Positions 1-8,219 of a stretch of DNA of 64,000 bases are shown here, piece after piece; positions within the stretch are counted from its first letter, which is position 1, and each line of letters starts with the position of its first letter. The stretch lies in contig NZ_JAVDUW010000003.1 in assembly GCF_031456495.1 (NCBI RefSeq), positions 248,001-312,000 of the forward strand, in the 5' to 3' direction. Source of the stretch: Pedococcus sp031456495 (GTDB lineage: Bacteria > Actinomycetota > Actinomycetes > Actinomycetales > Dermatophilaceae). The notes beneath the pieces were generated by a model. It was not told the origin of the DNA, did no database searches, and was given only the letters and a program-made list of their open reading frames with translations. Position numbers and translations under genes: made by a program.

Positions 1-1
1 C

Positions 2-385
2 GCACTGAGCGCAACCGTCACGCAGGCCTTCGCCCCGACCCTCGAGGCCACCCGGGCCGCGCTGGCGGAGCAGGGTTTCGGCGTGCTGACCGAGATCGAC
101 CTCGCCGCGACCCTCAAGGCCAAGATCGACGTCGACATCGCCCCGCAGGTCATCCTGGGGGCCTGCCGGCCGCCGCTGGCCCACGCGGCGCTCTCGGCGG
201 AGCCGTCCATCGGCCTGCTCCTGCCGTGCAACGTCGTCGTTCGGGCGGTCGACGAGGGCACGACCCTCGTCGAGGCCATGGACCCCCAGGTCATGGTCGC
301 CCTCACGGACAACGCCGAGCTCGGCGGTGTCGCCGACGACGCGCGTGAGAGGCTCACCGCGGCGCTGGCCTCGCTCACCGACTGA
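2..385 (+). CDS. DUF302 domain protein (5' end outside window)
   Basis: The frame is open from the first bases, so the true start lies upstream and only the last 127 codons are present. The sequence looks like the DUF302 fold: an N-terminal helix, then a stretch reading GVLTEIDLAATLKAKI, then ILGACRPPLAHAAL and a hydrophobic LLPCNVVV strand. DUF302 proteins are small alpha/beta proteins of unknown biochemistry, often found beside metal- or sulfur-handling genes. The next gene, a CsoR-like repressor, starts 27 bp downstream, so co-transcription is likely. I infer a link to thiol or persulfide stress from this neighbour only. Confidence 0.7.
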   Translation, partial: ALSATVTQAFAPTLEATRAALAEQGFGVLTEIDLAATLKAKIDVDIAPQVILGACRPPLAHAALSAEPSIGLLLPCNVVVRAVDEGTTLVEAMDPQVMVALTDNAELGGVADDARERLTAALASLTD

Positions 386-412
386 CCCTTCGCACCAACC
401 CAGGAGACCCCC

Positions 413-679
413 ATGGTCACTCTCAACAGCGACGACATGACCCCCGTCATCAACCGGCTGCGCCGCGCGCAGGGCCAGATCGGCGGCGTCATCCGCCTCA
501 TCGAGGAGGGCCGTGACTGCAAGGACGTCGTCACCCAGCTCGCCGCGGTGAACCGGGCGCTCGACCGGGCCGGTTTCGCCATCGTCTCCTCGGGCATGCG
601 GGAGTGCCTGACGTCGCCCGACGGCATCAACGCCGAGGACCAGGCGACGATGGAGAAGCTCTTCCTCACCCTCGCCTGA
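413..679 (+). CDS. CsoR/FrmR-family repressor, CstR-like
   Basis: Eighty-eight residues, the usual size for the all-helical DUF156/CsoR family, which binds operators as a tetramer and releases on ligand binding. Two conserved cysteines sit at residues 36 and 65. In copper-sensing CsoR a histidine (His61 in M. tuberculosis) completes the site; here residues 60-61 are Ser-Gly and no histidine is present anywhere in the protein. CstR, the persulfide sensor of the family, keeps the two cysteines 29 residues apart and lacks the histidine, which matches. Copper sensing is therefore unlikely and persulfide or other thiol sensing is the better guess. An MFS transporter starts 4 bp after the stop, making an operon. 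ATG start preceded by AGGAG. Confidence 0.85.
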   Translation: MVTLNSDDMTPVINRLRRAQGQIGGVIRLIEEGRDCKDVVTQLAAVNRALDRAGFAIVSSGMRECLTSPDGINAEDQATMEKLFLTLA

Positions 680-683
680 CCCG

Positions 684-1964
684 GTGACGTCCCCCGCCGC
701 CCCCGAGACAGCTCAGGACGGGTCGCCGGCACCTCGGCTCGGGCTGCGTGCCAACGCGGCCCAGTTCACCCTGCTGGTCGCCGTCAACGCCCTCGTGGGC
801 GGCATGCTCGGCCAGGAGCGCACGGTGCTGCCGCTCCTGGCCGGCCAGGTCTTCGGGCTGCACGCCCACACCGCGGCCCTGACGTTCATCGTCGCCTTCG
901 GCCTGTCCAAGGCCGTGGCCAACTACGCCGCCGGCGCGTGGTCGGACCGCCACGGCCGCAAGCCCGTGCTCGTCGCGGGCTGGCTGGTGGCCGTGCCGGT
1001 GCCGCTGCTCCTGATCTGGGCCCCCACCTGGTGGTGGGTCGTCGCGGCCAACGTCCTGCTCGGCATCAGCCAGGGACTGACGTGGTCGACCACCGTCGTC
1101 ATGAAGATCGACCTCGCCGGCCCGGCCCGCCGCGGGCTGGCCATGGGGCTGAACGAGGCCGCCGGCTACGGTGCGGTCGCCGCGACCGCCCTGGCCACCG
1201 GCTGGATCGCGGCCCGCGCCGGCCTGCGCCCGGAGCCGTTCCTGCTCGGCATCGCGTTCGCCGCGCTCGGCCTCGGGCTCTCGAGCCTGGCCGTGCGCGA
1301 GACGCACCACCACGCCCGGCGCGAGGCGCTCACGGACGGCGCTCCCTCGAGGAGCGAGCTGTCAGACCGGGAGGTCTTCGCCAGGACGAGCTGGCGCGAC
1401 CGGACGCTGTCGGCTGCGAGCCAGGCGGGGCTCGTCAACAACCTCAACGACGGGCTGGCGTGGGGGCTGTTCCCCGTGCTGTTCGCCGGTGCAGGGCTGT
1501 CCGTCGGCCGGATCGGCTGGCTGGCCGCGACGTACCCGGCCGTGTGGGGCCTCGGCCAGGTCGCCACGGGTGCGCTGTCGGACCGCTGGGGCCGTCGCGG
1601 CTTCATCGTGGCCGGCATGCTCGTGCAGGCGCTGGCGCTCGGGCTGGTCGCAGCGGCCGACAGCTTCGGCTGGTGGCTGGTGGCCACCGCGCTGCTCGGT
1701 GCCGCTACCGCCATGGTCTACCCCACGCTGCTGGCCGTCATCGGCGACGTGGCCCACCCTGCCTGGCGGGCACGGTCCGTCGGTGTCTACCGCCTGTGGC
1801 GCGACGGCGGCTTCGCCGTCGGCGCGCTGCTCGCCGGGGTGCTCGCGGACGTGTGGGGGATCAGGGCGGCCGTGCTGGCCGTCGCGGTGCTCACCGCGGC
1901 GTCCGGCGTCGTGGCCCGGGTCCGGATGGCCCCCTCCACCGCTGGCGCGGGGGCGCGAGCCTAG
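684..1964 (+). CDS. MFS transporter
   Basis: A 426-residue major facilitator with about 12 predicted membrane segments and the family signature between TM2 and TM3 (DRHGRKPVL), repeated in the second half as DRWGRRGF. It starts at GTG 684, four bases after the CsoR-like gene, so it is most likely in the same operon and controlled by that repressor. A role in exporting a sulfur species or metal is possible but rests only on position. Its stop codon overlaps the stop of the convergent MarR gene by four bases, leaving no room for a separate terminator. Confidence 0.8.
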   Translation: MTSPAAPETAQDGSPAPRLGLRANAAQFTLLVAVNALVGGMLGQERTVLPLLAGQVFGLHAHTAALTFIVAFGLSKAVANYAAGAWSDRHGRKPVLVAGWLVAVPVPLLLIWAPTWWWVVAANVLLGISQGLTWSTTVVMKIDLAGPARRGLAMGLNEAAGYGAVAATALATGWIAARAGLRPEPFLLGIAFAALGLGLSSLAVRETHHHARREALTDGAPSRSELSDREVFARTSWRDRTLSAASQAGLVNNLNDGLAWGLFPVLFAGAGLSVGRIGWLAATYPAVWGLGQVATGALSDRWGRRGFIVAGMLVQALALGLVAAADSFGWWLVATALLGAATAMVYPTLLAVIGDVAHPAWRARSVGVYRLWRDGGFAVGALLAGVLADVWGIRAAVLAVAVLTAASGVVARVRMAPSTAGAGARA

Positions 1965-2431
1965 GCGTCGTCCGTGCCGTCGGTCTGCTCCTCGAGCAGG
2001 TCCACGAGCCGGTCCAGCACGGGCAGCGCGCGGCCCAGGACCTCCTGGTCGGCGGCGGGCAGGGCCTCGACGGCGGCCGCCAGCGACGTGCCGTTGACCT
2101 GTCGCCAGGAGGCCACGTGGGCCGCGCCGGCAGGCGTCAGCGAGTACTCCACCGCGCGCTTGTCGGCGGCGCTGGCGGCGCGCTCCAGCATCCCCGCGGT
2201 GGCCAGCGTGTTGGCCAGGGTGCTCACGGAGTTGGGAGCCAGGCGCAGCGCCTGTGCGAGCTCGCCCGGCCGCGACCCCGGCCGCTCCTCCACCACGCTC
2301 AGCAGCTCGAGCTGGGCGACGCTGAGCGGCAGGGTGGGGAGGTTCGCGCGTGCGGCCCGGCGCATGGCGCGGCGCAGGCGGGCGACGAGGTCCGCGAAGG
2401 TCAAGGTCAGGTCCGGCCCGGCTGCACCCAT
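1961..2431 (-). CDS. MarR-family transcriptional regulator
   Basis: A 156-residue winged-helix protein. The region around residues 35-100 shows the MarR pattern: LSVAQLELLSVVEERPGSRP, a recognition-helix stretch NSVSTLANTLATAGMLER, then a wing ending in YSLTPAGAA. Terminal helices would form the dimer interface. It starts 4 bp after the DHA2 exporter on the same strand (exporter 2436-3875), so the pair forms an operon, a common layout in which MarR represses its own efflux pump. An inverted repeat just upstream of the exporter is a candidate operator. Confidence 0.8.
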   Translation of the reverse strand: MGAAGPDLTLTFADLVARLRRAMRRAARANLPTLPLSVAQLELLSVVEERPGSRPGELAQALRLAPNSVSTLANTLATAGMLERAASAADKRAVEYSLTPAGAAHVASWRQVNGTSLAAAVEALPAADQEVLGRALPVLDRLVDLLEEQTDGTDDA

Positions 2432-2435
2432 GGCG

Positions 2436-3875
2436 TCAGGCTCCCACGCCGTCAGGGCACCCCGCCGCTGTGCCCGGCTGCCGGGACCCCGCGGTGAGCG
2501 CGAGGAGCAGGCAGGCCACCGCCAGGGCGCCCAGGACCAGCGGTGCCCCGGCCCAGCCCCGGGCCTCGCCGACGCGCACGCCCAGGGCGGCGAGCGCGAC
2601 CCCGACCGAGGTGCCGAGCGCCCGGGCCACGTTGATCATGCCGCCGGTGACGGCGGACGCCTCGGGCGGGATCGCGGTCATCACCATGGCGTTGTTGGCG
2701 GGCAGGACGAGGCCGAGGCTCGCCCCGCTGAGGACGAGCAGGGCGGCGACGGGGCCGGGGGAGGACCAGGTGAGGCACTGCAGGACCGCGCTCGCGGCCG
2801 CGACCAGGGCGCCGAGGCGCACGCGGGTCGCGTTGCCCATCGATCGCCCGACGCGCGCCCCGAACAGCGCGGTGAGGGCGAAGCCCACCGGCAGGCAGGT
2901 CAGCACGAGCCCGCCGCGGCCCACGCCCGCGCCCCAGGCGTGGAACACCTGCGGGTACAGCACCAGCGGGGCGAAGAGCGCGAGGTAGCCGAGGAGGGCG
3001 CCGACCAGCCCGGCGCCGATCCCGGACTCGCGGACCCTCGCGGGGGAGACGAGGGGTGCCTGCACCCGCTGCTCGACCTGCCAGAACGCCGTCATGGTCG
3101 CGACGGCCACCACGGCGGCGAGGCCCACGGCGACCCACAGGGGGTGGGGCTCGGCGAGCTGGGCCAGCACCCAGAGCGCCAGGAGCGTGCTCACCCCCAG
3201 CAGGGCGGCGCCCCTGAGGTCGCCGCGCTCCCGCTCGAGCAGGTCGCGGCTGCGGGGCAGCAGCAGCAGGCCGGTGACGATGGCCACCGCGCCGATGGGG
3301 ACGTTGACCCAGAACACCCACCGCCAGCCGAGGCCCTCGACGAGCACGCCGCCCAGCGCCGGGCCGGCGGCCAGCCCGAGGGCCTGTGCCGCGGCCTGCA
3401 CGCTGAGGGCGGCGCGGACGCGGCTGCGGTCGACGCTGCGCACCACGAGCGCGACGCTGTTGGCCTGCAGGAGCGCGGCAGCCAGGCCCTGGACCGCCCG
3501 GGCCGCGACCAGCCACCCCAGCGTCGGGGCGAACCCGCAGGCGGCCGAGGCCAGCGTGAACAGGCCGAACCCGTAGACGTAGAGCAGCTTGCGGCCCCGC
3601 GCATCGGACCAGCGGCCCACGGGGACGAGCGCGACCGCCAGCACGCCGAGGTAGGCCAGCGACACCCACTGGACCTGCGCCAGGGGAGCCCCGAAGTCCG
3701 ACCCCATCCGGGGGAAGGCCAGGGCGACGATGCTGGCGTCGAGCTGGCCCATGAACGCGCCCAGGCAGACCGCCAGCACGGCCGCCCACGGGGCGCGCGG
3801 GTGCTCGCGGACCCAGTCGGGCCGAGCCACCTCGGTGCCCAGACGCCTGCGGAACCGTCGCCACGCTGCTGCCAC
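2436..3875 (-). CDS. DHA2-type (EmrB/QacA) MFS drug exporter
   Basis: A 479-residue transporter, the length expected of 14-TM DHA2 pumps. The early signature LDASIVALAFPRM matches the TM1 motif of the EmrB/QacA family (LD.TIVNVALP), and DARGRKLLYV is the TM2-TM3 loop. These pumps expel hydrophobic cations and drugs with proton antiport. The start chosen is GTG at 3875; no good Shine-Dalgarno sequence precedes it and an inverted repeat begins 9 bp upstream, so the message may be nearly leaderless. It is followed by the MarR gene in the same operon. Confidence 0.8.
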   Translation of the reverse strand: MAAAWRRFRRRLGTEVARPDWVREHPRAPWAAVLAVCLGAFMGQLDASIVALAFPRMGSDFGAPLAQVQWVSLAYLGVLAVALVPVGRWSDARGRKLLYVYGFGLFTLASAACGFAPTLGWLVAARAVQGLAAALLQANSVALVVRSVDRSRVRAALSVQAAAQALGLAAGPALGGVLVEGLGWRWVFWVNVPIGAVAIVTGLLLLPRSRDLLERERGDLRGAALLGVSTLLALWVLAQLAEPHPLWVAVGLAAVVAVATMTAFWQVEQRVQAPLVSPARVRESGIGAGLVGALLGYLALFAPLVLYPQVFHAWGAGVGRGGLVLTCLPVGFALTALFGARVGRSMGNATRVRLGALVAAASAVLQCLTWSSPGPVAALLVLSGASLGLVLPANNAMVMTAIPPEASAVTGGMINVARALGTSVGVALAALGVRVGEARGWAGAPLVLGALAVACLLLALTAGSRQPGTAAGCPDGVGA

Positions 3876-3883
3876 GATGTCAG

Positions 3884-3898
3884 TCTGTCACAGACAGA
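3884..3898. promoter_or_regulatory. Inverted repeat, candidate MarR operator
   Basis: Perfect inverted repeat TCTGTC-ACA-GACAGA, 8 to 23 bp upstream of the GTG start of the DHA2 exporter. The position would block transcription initiation or the ribosome-binding region. The MarR protein of the same operon is the obvious candidate binder; this is inference from position. Confidence 0.5.
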
Positions 3899-3916
3899 TG
3901 TATGCCGGGAGCTCGC

Positions 3917-4495
3917 TCAGGTCCGGGCGGCCGGCGGGAGCTGTGCGGCGTCGCCCTCCGGCCACGCCGCCGGGACGGGTCCGAGGCGGGTCAGCTCGCG
4001 CACCTGCTCGTGGCACCACACGGACACCTCGCGCCGGCCGGACAGCACGTCGTCGGCGAACTCCTGCCACGGCACCCATGTGGTGTCGGCGACCTCGTCG
4101 AGGAGCGGCGCCAGCGAACGGTCGGCGAGCTCGCCGGCATACACGGGGCACCACTCGTCCTCCACCACGCCGTCCATCTCCGCGCGGTAGGTGAACCGGG
4201 GGAGGACCAGGCGCAGCGAGACCGGCTGGGTGCCGAGCTCGTCCCGCGCCCGGCGCGCCACCGCCTGCGGCAGCGGCTCGCCCGGCGCGGGGTGCCCGCA
4301 GACCGAGTTGGTCCACAGGCCCGGGAAGGTGGCCTTCCCGAGGGCGCGGCGCGTGACCAGCAGGGCGCCGTCGGGGGCGAAGAGGTATGCCGAGAACGCC
4401 AGGTGCCGCGGCGTCGAGCCGTGGTGCACCGCCGCCTTGGGCATCGTGCCGACGGCGTTCCCGCGCTCGTCGAGCAGGACCACGACCTCGGTCAC
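3917..4495 (-). CDS. idi: Isopentenyl-diphosphate delta-isomerase, type I
   Basis: Interconverts IPP and DMAPP, supplying the starter for prenyl chains. The 192-residue protein is a Nudix-fold type I enzyme: TNSVCGHP holds the catalytic cysteine (Cys66), and EDEWCPVY holds the catalytic acid and metal-binding glutamates. The frame is open further upstream, but GTG at 4495 overlaps the stop of the preceding FAD oxidoreductase by four bases (GTGA), as elsewhere in this operon. It is the last gene of a run that begins with the type III PKS, so its DMAPP probably feeds the UbiA prenyltransferase encoded divergently. Confidence 0.92.
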   Translation of the reverse strand: MTEVVVLLDERGNAVGTMPKAAVHHGSTPRHLAFSAYLFAPDGALLVTRRALGKATFPGLWTNSVCGHPAPGEPLPQAVARRARDELGTQPVSLRLVLPRFTYRAEMDGVVEDEWCPVYAGELADRSLAPLLDEVADTTWVPWQEFADDVLSGRREVSVWCHEQVRELTRLGPVPAAWPEGDAAQLPPAART

Positions 4496-5562
4496 GCCGC
4501 CCGCCCGAGCTCGTTGACGGCGGCCGAGAACACCCATGGTGCCGCGGCGGCGGCCGGGACCAGCGCCCGGCGGACCAGGCGCGGGCGGGTCGACTGGCGC
4601 AGGGCCCCGGTCAGCAGCGAGCAGCGCCAGGTGGCTGCCACCCAGCCTCGCTCGTATTGCGAGGGTCGCCCGGCCACGACGGCCGCCACCGCGGCGCGCG
4701 CCTGGGCGAGGCCGAGGGAGATGCCCTCGCCGGTGAGGGCATCGACGTAGCCGGCGGCGTCGCCGACGAGCAGCACCCGCCCGGCCACGCGACGACGGCT
4801 GCGCTGGCGCAGCGGTCCCGCGCCGGCGACGGCGGAGACAGCCTCACAGCGGGCGAGCCGCTCGAGCAGCGGCCGGAACCCGGTGAGGTGCTCGCTCAAC
4901 GGTGCGCGGTGGTCGCTCAGGACCGCGACCCCGACCACGTCGTCGGCGACGGGGGTGACGTACGCCTCGGCGCGGGCACCCCAGAGGACGTCGACGTGGT
5001 CGGACCACGGTGCGACCCGGAAGTGCTGCCGCTGCCCGAACCGTGGCCGCCCGCCCACCGGGTGGTCGAGCCGCAGCAGCCGCCGGGTCGGCGAGTGCAG
5101 GCCGTCGGCGGCGAGGACGTTGCGGGCGGCAAGGGTCGCCCCGGCGGTGCCGTGGTGCCCGCGGGTGCGGACCTCGACGCGGTCGGCGTGCTGGTCGAGC
5201 CCGTCGAGCGCCAGCGGGAGGACCTCGACCCCGGCGCGGGCGACCTGCGCCGAGAGGCGGTCGTGCAGCTCGGTGCGGCGGACCCCGAGACCGGTGCCTG
5301 CGCGGAAGTCGGCGACGGCGCTCGCGGTCGGGCCGAGGTAGCGGATGCCGCGGAACGCGTGACCGTCCGGTTCGACCCCCAGCTCGGCCAGGGCCGCCAC
5401 CCCACCGGGCATCAGCCCCTCGCCGCAGGCCTTGTCGACGGGGCCGCTACGCGGCTCCAGGACCTGCACCGTGAGGCCGTGCCGCGCGGCATACAGGGCA
5501 CAGCCGAGCCCCACGGGCCCGCCGCCCACGACGAGCACGTCCACCGGGCTGCCGCCGGTCAT
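4492..5562 (-). CDS. FAD-dependent oxidoreductase, geranylgeranyl-reductase superfamily
   Basis: A 356-residue flavoprotein. The N-terminal dinucleotide fold reads VVGGGPVGLG; KACGEGLMP resembles the conserved cysteine-glycine block of geranylgeranyl reductases; GDAAGYVDALTGEGI is the C-terminal FAD motif. In alkylresorcinol clusters (the Srs type of Streptomyces) a flavoprotein hydroxylates the ring; in dihydrogeranyl hydroquinone pathways a prenyl double bond is reduced. Either role fits here and the sequence alone does not decide. ATG at 5562 overlaps the stop of the upstream methyltransferase (ATGA), and its own stop overlaps idi. Confidence 0.8.
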   Translation of the reverse strand: MTGGSPVDVLVVGGGPVGLGCALYAARHGLTVQVLEPRSGPVDKACGEGLMPGGVAALAELGVEPDGHAFRGIRYLGPTASAVADFRAGTGLGVRRTELHDRLSAQVARAGVEVLPLALDGLDQHADRVEVRTRGHHGTAGATLAARNVLAADGLHSPTRRLLRLDHPVGGRPRFGQRQHFRVAPWSDHVDVLWGARAEAYVTPVADDVVGVAVLSDHRAPLSEHLTGFRPLLERLARCEAVSAVAGAGPLRQRSRRRVAGRVLLVGDAAGYVDALTGEGISLGLAQARAAVAAVVAGRPSQYERGWVAATWRCSLLTGALRQSTRPRLVRRALVPAAAAAPWVFSAAVNELGRAA

Positions 5563-6089
5563 GCGGGGACCTGCTCCGGGCGCAGCGCCCGGTCCTCCAC
5601 GCGGATGCGCACCGTCAGCAGCGCCGCGTTCAGCACCGTGAACGCCACGGCCGTCACCCAGGCGCTGTGCACGAGGGGGAGCGCGAACCCCTCCACGACG
5701 ACCGCCACGTAGTTGGGGTGGCGCAGGAAGCGGTACGGGCCGCCGCTGACGAGGGGAAGGCCGGGCACCACGATGACCCGGGTGTTCCACTGCGGTCCCA
5801 AGGTGGTGATGCACCACCAGCGCAGTCCCTGCGACGCCAGGGCCAGGACGAGCATCGGCCAGCCGAGCGCCGGCACGAACGGCCGGTCCGCGACCAGGAC
5901 CTCCACGAGCGCCCCCACGAGGAGGGCCGTGTGCAGCGCCACCATCGCGGGGAAGTGGCCGCGCCCGAACTCGACCCCGCCACGGCGGAACGCCCAGTCG
6001 GCGTGCCGACGGGAGACGACGAGCTCGGCCAGGCGCTCGAGGCCGACCGCGACGACGAGGGCCGCGTAGAGCAGCTGGGAGGTGTCCAC
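5559..6089 (-). CDS. ICMT-family integral membrane methyltransferase
   Basis: A 176-residue membrane protein with about four or five hydrophobic segments and the isoprenylcysteine carboxyl methyltransferase signature GPYRFLRHPNY near residue 120, where the cofactor binds. Family members in alkylresorcinol operons O-methylate the phenolic lipid rather than a prenylcysteine. It lies directly after the type III PKS (7 bp gap) and before the FAD enzyme (4-bp overlap), the same PKS-methyltransferase-flavoprotein trio known from alkylresorcinol quinone operons. GTG start. Confidence 0.85.
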   Translation of the reverse strand: MDTSQLLYAALVVAVGLERLAELVVSRRHADWAFRRGGVEFGRGHFPAMVALHTALLVGALVEVLVADRPFVPALGWPMLVLALASQGLRWWCITTLGPQWNTRVIVVPGLPLVSGGPYRFLRHPNYVAVVVEGFALPLVHSAWVTAVAFTVLNAALLTVRIRVEDRALRPEQVPA

Positions 6090-6096
6090 GCCAGCC

Positions 6097-7206
6097 TCAG
6101 CCCGCGGCCCGCAGGAGCACCATCTCGAGGCAGAAGCCGGGACCCATGGCCATGAGCATGCCGTACGACCCGGGTGCCGGCGGCCGCTCGCGCAGGGTGT
6201 CCGCGAGGACGTGCAGCACCGAGGCCGACGAGAGGTTGCCGATCCGGTCCAGCGACCGCCAGGTCACGCCGAGCGCGTCGTCCGGCACCTCGAGGGCGTC
6301 CTCCATGGCCTCGAGCACCTTCGGGCCGCCGGGGTGCGCGACCCAGAAGCCGATGTCCGCCCGGGTGAGGGCGTGGTCGGCGAGGAAGCCGTCGACGTCG
6401 GCACGCAGGTGGGTGCGCACGAGCTCGGGCACCTCGACGCCGAGGACGATCCGCAGCCCGGTGGCGCCGATGTCCCAGCCCATCGCGCGCTCGCTGTCGG
6501 GGTAGAGGCGGCTGCGCGTCGACAGCACCCGCACGTCGGGGCGTCCCCGGCCGCTGTCCTCGCCGTCCTCGTCGTCGCCGGTGGGCCCGGCCCCAGCCCG
6601 GCCCGAGCCGAGCAGGACGACGGCCGCGGCGCCGTCGCCGAACAGGCCGCTGGCGACGAGGTTCGCGGTCGAGGTGTCGTCGTGCTGGACCGTCAGGCTG
6701 CACAGCTCGACCGACAGCAGCACCGCGACGTCGTCCGGGTGGCCCAGCAGGTGGTCGTGCACGCGCGCGACGCCCGCAGCACCGGCGACGCAGCCCAGCC
6801 CGACGACGGGCACCCGCTTCACGTCGGGTCGCAGGCCGATCCGGGCCGCGATCCGCGCGTCGAGGGACGGCACGGCGAGGCCGGTCACGGTCGTGGAGAG
6901 GATGAGGTCGACATCGGCCGGCGTGAGGTCCGCGTCCTTGAGCGCGTCCACGACGGCCTGCGACCCGAGCTCGACCGCCGCCGCGATGAACGCGTCGTTG
7001 CTCTCACCGAAGTCGCGCAGCCCGGCATACCGCTCCAGGGGGAGGGCGAGGTGGCGCTGGCTGACCCCGGCGTTGGCGTGGATCCGCTCGAGCAGGGCGC
7101 GGTCCACGCCCCTGGCGCCGAGCATGTCGGCGAGGGCGGCGGTGACCTCGGCCTGGGGGTACCGGTGGTCGGGGAGCACTCCGGCGACTGAGGCGATTCG
7201 GGTCAC
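6097..7206 (-). CDS. Type III polyketide synthase (alkylresorcinol/alkylpyrone synthase-like)
   Basis: A 369-residue chalcone-synthase-fold enzyme that condenses a fatty acyl starter with malonyl-CoA units. The catalytic triad is visible: Cys139 in VVGLGCVAGA, His291 in WVAHPGGPK, Asn324 in RIGNLSS. The length is typical. GTG at 7206 is preferred over an upstream in-frame start because the added 13 residues are arginine-rich and unlike the family. Immediate neighbours (methyltransferase, flavoprotein, IPP isomerase and a divergent UbiA protein) point to an alkylresorcinol that is methylated, oxidised and prenylated, as in the alkyl-O-dihydrogeranyl-methoxyhydroquinone pathway of Actinoplanes. 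Confidence 0.9.
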   Translation of the reverse strand: MTRIASVAGVLPDHRYPQAEVTAALADMLGARGVDRALLERIHANAGVSQRHLALPLERYAGLRDFGESNDAFIAAAVELGSQAVVDALKDADLTPADVDLILSTTVTGLAVPSLDARIAARIGLRPDVKRVPVVGLGCVAGAAGVARVHDHLLGHPDDVAVLLSVELCSLTVQHDDTSTANLVASGLFGDGAAAVVLLGSGRAGAGPTGDDEDGEDSGRGRPDVRVLSTRSRLYPDSERAMGWDIGATGLRIVLGVEVPELVRTHLRADVDGFLADHALTRADIGFWVAHPGGPKVLEAMEDALEVPDDALGVTWRSLDRIGNLSSASVLHVLADTLRERPPAPGSYGMLMAMGPGFCLEMVLLRAAG

Positions 7207-7222
7207 CGCACGAGCGTAGGCA

Positions 7223-7257
7223 CACCCGCAACGGGTGCGCCTCACGAGGCGTCGTGA
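7223..7257. promoter_or_regulatory. Two palindromes between divergent PKS and UbiA genes
   Basis: CACCCG-CAA-CGGGTG at 7223-7237 and TCACGA-GGCG-TCGTGA at 7242-7257, both perfect, lie in the 118-bp divergent region between the type III PKS and the prenyltransferase. Either could be a regulator site controlling both directions. No regulator gene of an obvious kind sits inside the cluster. Confidence 0.4.
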
Positions 7258-7324
7258 TCGTCGCCACGACCGGTGGTGACGACGAGCGCGGTCGTCCCCG
7301 CACCCTCGCCCCTAGGGTGGGGCC

Positions 7325-8167
7325 GTGCCCGAGCGACCAGGACGCGACGCGTCGGCTTCGGCATCCCCCGCTCCCGTCCTCGGGCTGGTGCGCGCGTGCC
7401 ACCCCGGCCCGACGCTCGCGGTGACAGTCCTCACCGCCCTGCTCGCCGTGGCGCTGGGGACTCCGAGGCCGGCCCTGCTGCTCGTGACGGGGGCGGTCCT
7501 CGCCGGGCAGCTCACCATCGGGTGGTCGAACGACGTCATCGACGCCGCCCGCGACCGCACCGTCGGGCGGCCGGACAAGCCCGTGGCGAGCGGGCAGGTG
7601 GCCGAGTCGGTGGTGCGGTCCGCGATCGGCGTCGCCGGCGTGGCCTGCGTGGTGCTGTCCCTCGCGTGCGGCTGGCGCTCGGCGCTCGTGCACCTGGGGT
7701 TGGGGGTGGCGTCGGGGTGGGCGTACAACCTCGGCCTCAAGCGCACCGCCTGGTCCGCGGTGCCGTATGCCGTGGCCTTCGGCGCGCTGCCGGCGGTCGT
7801 GTCCCTGGCGGGGCCGGGGCGGGAGTGGCCGCCGCCGTGGATGGTCCTCACCGGCGCGCTGCTCGGTGTCGGGGCGCACCTGCTCAACGCGCTGCCGGAC
7901 CTCGCCGACGACGCCGTGACGGGCGTGCACGGCCTGCCGCAGCGCCTCGGGGCAGGCCGGGTCCGCGTCGTGGCGGCGGTCGTGCTGCTGGCCGGCTCGG
8001 TGGTGGCGACGTTCGGGCCTGCGGGGGTCGCGCCGGCCTGGGCGCTGCTCGGGCTGGGCCTGTGCGTGGTCCTTGCGGTGGCGACCGTGGCCCTGCGCGG
8101 ACGGCTGCCGTTCGTTGCCGCTGTCGGCATCGCGCTGGTCGACGTGGTGGCCCTGGTCCTGCGCTGA
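7325..8167 (+). CDS. UbiA-family prenyltransferase
   Basis: A 280-residue intramembrane prenyltransferase with eight to nine hydrophobic segments. The first aspartate-rich motif is NDVIDAARD (Asp70, Asp73, Asp77), which binds the prenyl diphosphate through magnesium; the second is DLADD near residue 195. It would attach a prenyl group to an aromatic acceptor. Being divergent from the type III PKS operon, which ends with an IPP isomerase, suggests the acceptor is the alkylresorcinol or quinone made there. GTG start at 7325 gives an N-terminus with a short disordered lead. Confidence 0.87.
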   Translation: MPERPGRDASASASPAPVLGLVRACHPGPTLAVTVLTALLAVALGTPRPALLLVTGAVLAGQLTIGWSNDVIDAARDRTVGRPDKPVASGQVAESVVRSAIGVAGVACVVLSLACGWRSALVHLGLGVASGWAYNLGLKRTAWSAVPYAVAFGALPAVVSLAGPGREWPPPWMVLTGALLGVGAHLLNALPDLADDAVTGVHGLPQRLGAGRVRVVAAVVLLAGSVVATFGPAGVAPAWALLGLGLCVVLAVATVALRGRLPFVAAVGIALVDVVALVLR

Positions 8168-8177
8168 GGTGTTGTGT

Positions 8178-8209
8178 GTACCCTTGCGGTTACGTAACGG
8201 AACGGGTAC
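8178..8209. promoter_or_regulatory. 32-bp imperfect palindrome, candidate ArsR operator
   Basis: Two half-sites meet at TACGTA: the outer arms are GTACCC and GGGTAC, the inner core is the perfect GTTAC-GTAAC, and 13 of 16 positions pair overall. It ends 10 bp before the start codon of the ArsR-type gene, so binding by that protein would autorepress the ArsR-SRPBCC operon. Confidence 0.6.
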
Positions 8210-8219
8210 GGTCGGTGGC

